Below, piece by piece: positions 23,512-26,205 of a DNA stretch of 26,205 nt. This stretch comes from Candidatus Portnoybacteria bacterium CG10_big_fil_rev_8_21_14_0_10_36_7 (GTDB taxonomy: Bacteria > Patescibacteriota > Minisyncoccia > Portnoybacterales > PFDW01). Under the pieces are notes generated by a model, which was given only the letters and a program-made list of their open reading frames with translations, had not been told where the DNA came from and did not search any database. Numbering within the stretch: the stretch's first letter is position 1; each line of letters starts with the position of its first letter. The stretch covers positions 1 to 26,205 of the forward strand of contig PFDW01000065.1 of NCBI GenBank assembly GCA_002793835.1, in the 5' to 3' direction. Both the position numbers and the translations under genes were made by a program.

Positions 23512-23583
23512 GGGCAATTAGCTCAGTGGTAGAGCGCTTCCATGACACGGAAGAGGCCACTGGTTCAATCCCAGTATTGCCCA
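23512..23583 (+). tRNA. tRNA-Val(GAC)
   Basis: Acceptor GGGCAAT/ATTGCCC, D-arm GCTC/GAGC, anticodon stem CTTCC/GGAAG with loop ATGACAC giving GAC (Val), T-arm ACTGG TTCAATC CCAGT, discriminator A. CCA is not encoded. It shares a transcript with tRNA-Ile, 41 bp apart. Confidence 0.94.
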
Positions 23584-23618
23584 CACTCAAAACTCTTTTT
23601 CTAAAGAGTTTTGAGTGT
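23583..23618 (+). terminator. Terminator of the tRNA unit
   Basis: ACACTCAAAACTCTTT (23583-23598), loop TTCT, and its exact reverse complement (23603-23618). The stem starts at the discriminator base of tRNA-Val, so it must be trimmed to make the 3' end. Its right arm also holds the -35 box of the next gene. Confidence 0.75.
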
Positions 23619-23639
23619 TATAAAATTATATGTTATTAT
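23611..23639 (+). promoter_or_regulatory. Promoter of the 23646 gene (leaderless)
   Basis: TTGAGT (23611-23616), 17-bp spacer, TATTAT (23634-23639), with the ATG 6 nt downstream. The -35 box is embedded in the tRNA terminator. Confidence 0.5.
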
Positions 23640-23645
23640 AAGAAC

Positions 23646-24725
23646 ATGCCAAACGAACAAATCATTCAATATATAAAAAGTGCCAAACAAGAAGGTCTAG
23701 CTGATCAGCAAATAAAAGAAGCCCTACAAAAAGCAAATTGGCTAGAAGCCGAAATAGATATTGTTATGCAGTCTGCGAATAATATCCAACAACCAATAAA
23801 TACCAGCGTCTCAACGAAACAACCTCTCAAGAGAGCGTTACAATTGATTAGAGAATCTATAAACATTTTCAAGCAAATTGTCTGGAAAGTAGCTTTGATT
23901 GAATTAACCCCAATAATTTTAGCAGCCCCTCTAATTCTTGTTTTAATCGCTCGGTCCATCAATTTAGCAGGCATCAATCAAACTAACTATGTAACTGAAT
24001 CCACCCCATGGTTCATCATTATACTCTTGATTATCTACATACCACTTATAGCCATTTTCAGTTTTTCTTCTTTGGTTGCCACATTATTTATTATCAAAGA
24101 ACGTGCCAATCTGAAAGAAGGTGTGTAGGCAAACATCAAAGACGCTTATCGCTTTGCATTCCCAAGAATAATTTCATTTTTTTGGGTCGATGTAGTAACT
24201 GCTTTAATTACAGCAACAGGCTATTTGTTATTTATTATACCATGAATAATTTTTAACACTTGGTTTGTATTCGGAACATATATTTTAATTTATGAAGGCC
24301 TCAAAGGAATTAGAGTTCTTCGGTACAGCCGAGAATTAGTCCGCCATAATTGGTGGGCAATTTTTTATAGAGCATTTATTTTTGTAATAATTTCTTTAAT
24401 CTTTAATCTAATAACTACTATTGATCAAAAATTTTTAAAAACTGGTTTTTTGTCTTCCGTCGCGAATATTCTTAGCTTTATTTACTGGCTCTGCTTATCA
24501 CTTATTTTGCCAATCTACATGAGCATACTTTATGAAAATATAAAAGAGACCAAAGGACTAATTAATACTCAAGCCAAAAGTAAAGCGTGGTATATTGTTA
24601 GCATGATACTAGCGCCAGTTCTCATGACCTTATTTATGACAATAATGGTTTATATCGCCGTAACTATAAGCAAACAACTCAAAATACAAAACTCGCAATT
24701 CATTAACACGCTCGAAAATGATTAG
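23646..24725 (+). pseudogene. Polytopic membrane protein gene with two in-frame stops
   Basis: One frame runs 360 codons from ATG 23646 to TAG 24723-24725, broken by TAG at codon 161 (24126-24128) and TGA at codon 200 (24243-24245). The N-terminus (IIQYIKSAKQEGLADQQIKE, ALQKANWLEAEI) is a small helical domain seen at the start of many CPR membrane proteins. About six hydrophobic segments follow. TGA replaces a residue in FIIP-stop-IIFNTWFVFGTY, where related membrane domains commonly have IPGIIF, so GGA to TGA is the likely change. The downstream parts remain protein-like, with charged loops between helices. The first 160 residues could still be made from the leaderless promoter. Biological role unknown. 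Confidence 0.65.
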
Positions 24726-24830
24726 GCTCCGGCTGATGAATTATATCTAAATCAATAACGCGCTCTACAATAGATAATACTGAGGTTAGACCCGGTGTTT
24801 TATTTTTATTATCATGATACAATAAAATTT

Positions 24831-25784
24831 ATGAGGGAAGAATTCATTTATCCTAATGACACACCTGTCCGTCTAGACACTTTTTTAGCAAAAAAACTGC
24901 CAGAATATTCTCGTGCTCATATTCAAAAAGCCATAAAGAATGGAAAGGTTTTGATTAATAATATACCTGCAAAATCAAGTCATCTCTTAGTCTTAAATAA
25001 TCGCATTAACATAGAAATACCACCCATTGAACCGCTCTTACTAACACCTAACAATAAAATTAAACTAAATATCATTTATGAGGACAAAGACGTCTTAGTA
25101 ATTGATAAGCCAGCTGGATTACAAGTCCACCCCGGACTTTGGCGTGAGAAAAATACTTTATCCAATGCTCTTTTAGCGCAGTATCCGAAAATAAAAAATG
25201 TTGGTGACCCCATAATAGACCCAGAGCAAGTGAACCTTAGACCAGGGCTAGTACACCGCCTAGACAAAGAAACATCGGGCCTGTTAATTATTGCAAAGAA
25301 TCAAACCTCTTTTCTGTTTCTAAAAAATCAATTCAAAAATCGGGAAATCCAAAAAAAATATATCGCCTTAGTTGAGGGTGAAATTACCAAAGATGCCGAT
25401 ACTATCAATCGCCCGATTGGCAGATCAATTTCAACACCAGCAAAACGAGTTGTTGAGGGAAAGAATTCTAAAGAGGCCATTACCCAATTTAAAGTTATTG
25501 AAAGATATAAGGGATACACATTACTAGAGATTACACCCAAGACAGGACGCACTCATCAAATACGCGTACATTTGGCTTGGTATGGAAAACCGATTATTGG
25601 AGACAAGAAATATCGAAAAAATAAAACACCCGAGCTATCCCGTCATTTTTTACATGCGTCTGAATTAACAGTGTTGTTGCCCAACGGGAAGAAAAAAACT
25701 TTTGAGTCTCCCCTGCCCAAGGAGCTAAGTCGCTACCTAAAATCACTCACAAACTATAAAGGGGTTGAAAAAATAATAGTTTAA
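24831..25784 (+). CDS. RluA-family 23S rRNA pseudouridine synthase (RluD-like)
   Basis: 317 residues from the ATG at 24831; an upstream in-frame GTG at 24795 would add 12 unlikely residues and lies before the -10 box (TACAAT, 24818-24823). An S4 RNA-binding domain (VRLDTFLAKKLPEYSRAHIQ, about residues 12-70) precedes the catalytic domain, with VIDKPAGLQVHPG, HRLDKETSGLLIIAK (catalytic Asp) and GRTHQIRVHL. This is the RluA/C/D layout; target uridines cannot be assigned. The -10 box lies 7 nt before the ATG, so the mRNA is likely leaderless. Its end carries the promoter of rplS. Confidence 0.92.
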   Translation: MREEFIYPNDTPVRLDTFLAKKLPEYSRAHIQKAIKNGKVLINNIPAKSSHLLVLNNRINIEIPPIEPLLLTPNNKIKLNIIYEDKDVLVIDKPAGLQVHPGLWREKNTLSNALLAQYPKIKNVGDPIIDPEQVNLRPGLVHRLDKETSGLLIIAKNQTSFLFLKNQFKNREIQKKYIALVEGEITKDADTINRPIGRSISTPAKRVVEGKNSKEAITQFKVIERYKGYTLLEITPKTGRTHQIRVHLAWYGKPIIGDKKYRKNKTPELSRHFLHASELTVLLPNGKKKTFESPLPKELSRYLKSLTNYKGVEKIIV

Positions 25785-25793
25785 TGCTAAGAT
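25765..25793 (+). promoter_or_regulatory. rplS promoter (leaderless)
   Basis: TTGAAA (25765-25770), 17-bp spacer, TAAGAT (25788-25793), starting within the 3' end of the pseudouridine synthase gene. The ATG at 25803 is 9 nt past the -10 box. Confidence 0.6.
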
Positions 25794-25802
25794 AGGTTTT
25801 AC

Positions 25803-26186
25803 ATGAAAAATTTAGATTTGATAAGCCAACCATATATAAAAGCAGAAATGCCTGAACTAAGTCCTGGTTTTAGTGTGAAAGTCCACCAAAGGATCAAAGA
25901 AGGAGAAAAAGAAAGAGTGCAGATTTTCGAAGGCCTTATTATAGCAGTTAAACATGGCCGAGGAATTACTGGTACAATTACGGTTAGAAAAATTGCCGAA
26001 GGAGTTGGCGTTGAAAGAATATTCCCAATTCATGCTCCCACAATTGTTAAAATAGAAGTTATAAGAAAAGCCAAAGTCAGACGCGCAAAGCTATACTTCT
26101 TAAGAGGCCTATCTAGCAAAAAAACCAAAGCCAAGACGAAAGAATTAGTTACATCTATAAAAGTAGCAGAATCTCCAAAAAATTAA
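25803..26186 (+). CDS. rplS: 50S ribosomal protein L19
   Basis: 127 residues. L19 sits at the 30S-50S interface of the ribosome. FSVKVHQRIKEGEKERVQIF, EGLIIAVKHGRGITGTITVR, KIAEGVGVERIFPIHAPTIV and VRRAKLYFLRGLSSKKTK cover the whole family. The C-terminus has a short extra tail (ELVTSIKVAESPKN). It starts 18 nt after the pseudouridine synthase stop and has its own predicted promoter. I see nothing in the last 19 bases of the window. Confidence 0.96.
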   Translation: MKNLDLISQPYIKAEMPELSPGFSVKVHQRIKEGEKERVQIFEGLIIAVKHGRGITGTITVRKIAEGVGVERIFPIHAPTIVKIEVIRKAKVRRAKLYFLRGLSSKKTKAKTKELVTSIKVAESPKN

Positions 26187-26205
26187 TTACTCACTTCACT
26201 AAACC

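Noticed and set aside
24726..24794. Minus-strand protein-like reading PGLTSVLSIVERVIDLDI
   Set aside because: It looks like a gene end, but there is no start codon or upstream body, and it overlaps the end of the membrane gene and the promoter of the next gene. A tiny remnant is possible but cannot be supported.
1..26205. CRISPR arrays, insertion sequences, rRNA genes and replication origin
   Set aside because: No regularly spaced repeats, transposase frames, rRNA motifs or DnaA-box clusters were found.

Overview
The window reads as a stretch of a small, AT-rich bacterial genome of Patescibacteria (Candidate Phyla Radiation) type. This is an inference from gene content: VirB2/TrbC-like pilin paralogues with the GGDEKK signature, a short ValRS, a VanW-family protein, PrsW, a TsaD with the CPR-like insertion, and a very compact layout. 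No finer taxonomy is justified. The code is standard: two genes (13001-13729 and 19731-20372) end in TGA, and the long core genes contain no internal TGA.

Layout. Positions 1-3241 are an accessory, decaying region beside tRNA-Glu. It holds a beta-helix surface protein (1-898, cut by the window edge) and small genes at 997-1372, 1547-1780, 2022-2332 and 2596-3087. Three of these genes share a near-identical TTGACA promoter block, and the 3' end of tRNA-Glu is echoed upstream of one of them. Positions 3284-4865 hold broken pyrF and pyrD, each with its own promoter. Positions 4888-6059 hold tsaD, which converges on an interrupted zinc-ribbon gene (6058-6402). The unit valS - prsW-like - hsp20 - vanW-like (frameshifted) runs from 6484 to 11486 and ends in a 26-bp perfect hairpin facing tRNA-Leu. 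A strong promoter at 11701 drives an SPFH protein and a polytopic membrane partner (11793-13729). On the minus strand a tight eight-gene unit runs from 20372 down to 13791: MBL hydrolase, one-TM protein, gyrA, methyltransferase, solute-binding protein and three pilin-like proteins. From 20460 on the plus strand come a four-S1-domain protein, ftsH, tRNA-Ile(UAU), tRNA-Val(GAC), a doubly interrupted membrane protein gene, an RluA-family pseudouridine synthase and rplS.

How it fits together. The intact genes cover translation (tsaD, valS, S1, rplS, rluA family, tRNAs), DNA topology (gyrA), membrane proteostasis (ftsH, prsW-like, hsp20, SPFH pair) and the cell surface (pilins, VanW, beta-helix). 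Two themes stand out. First, seven genes carry internal stops or frameshifts (997-1372, 2022-2332, pyrF, pyrD, 6058-6402, vanW-like, 23646-24725), and an eighth (1547) has a long open frame beyond its stop, while core genes are intact; breaks in both pyrD and pyrF suggest loss of de novo UMP synthesis. Second, many first genes of units have a -10 box only 6-11 nt before the start codon (leaderless style), whereas the accessory genes have true leaders with strong Shine-Dalgarno sequences. The least familiar possible systems are the tRNA-Glu cassette array, the SPFH/membrane pair and the pilin/solute-binding unit.
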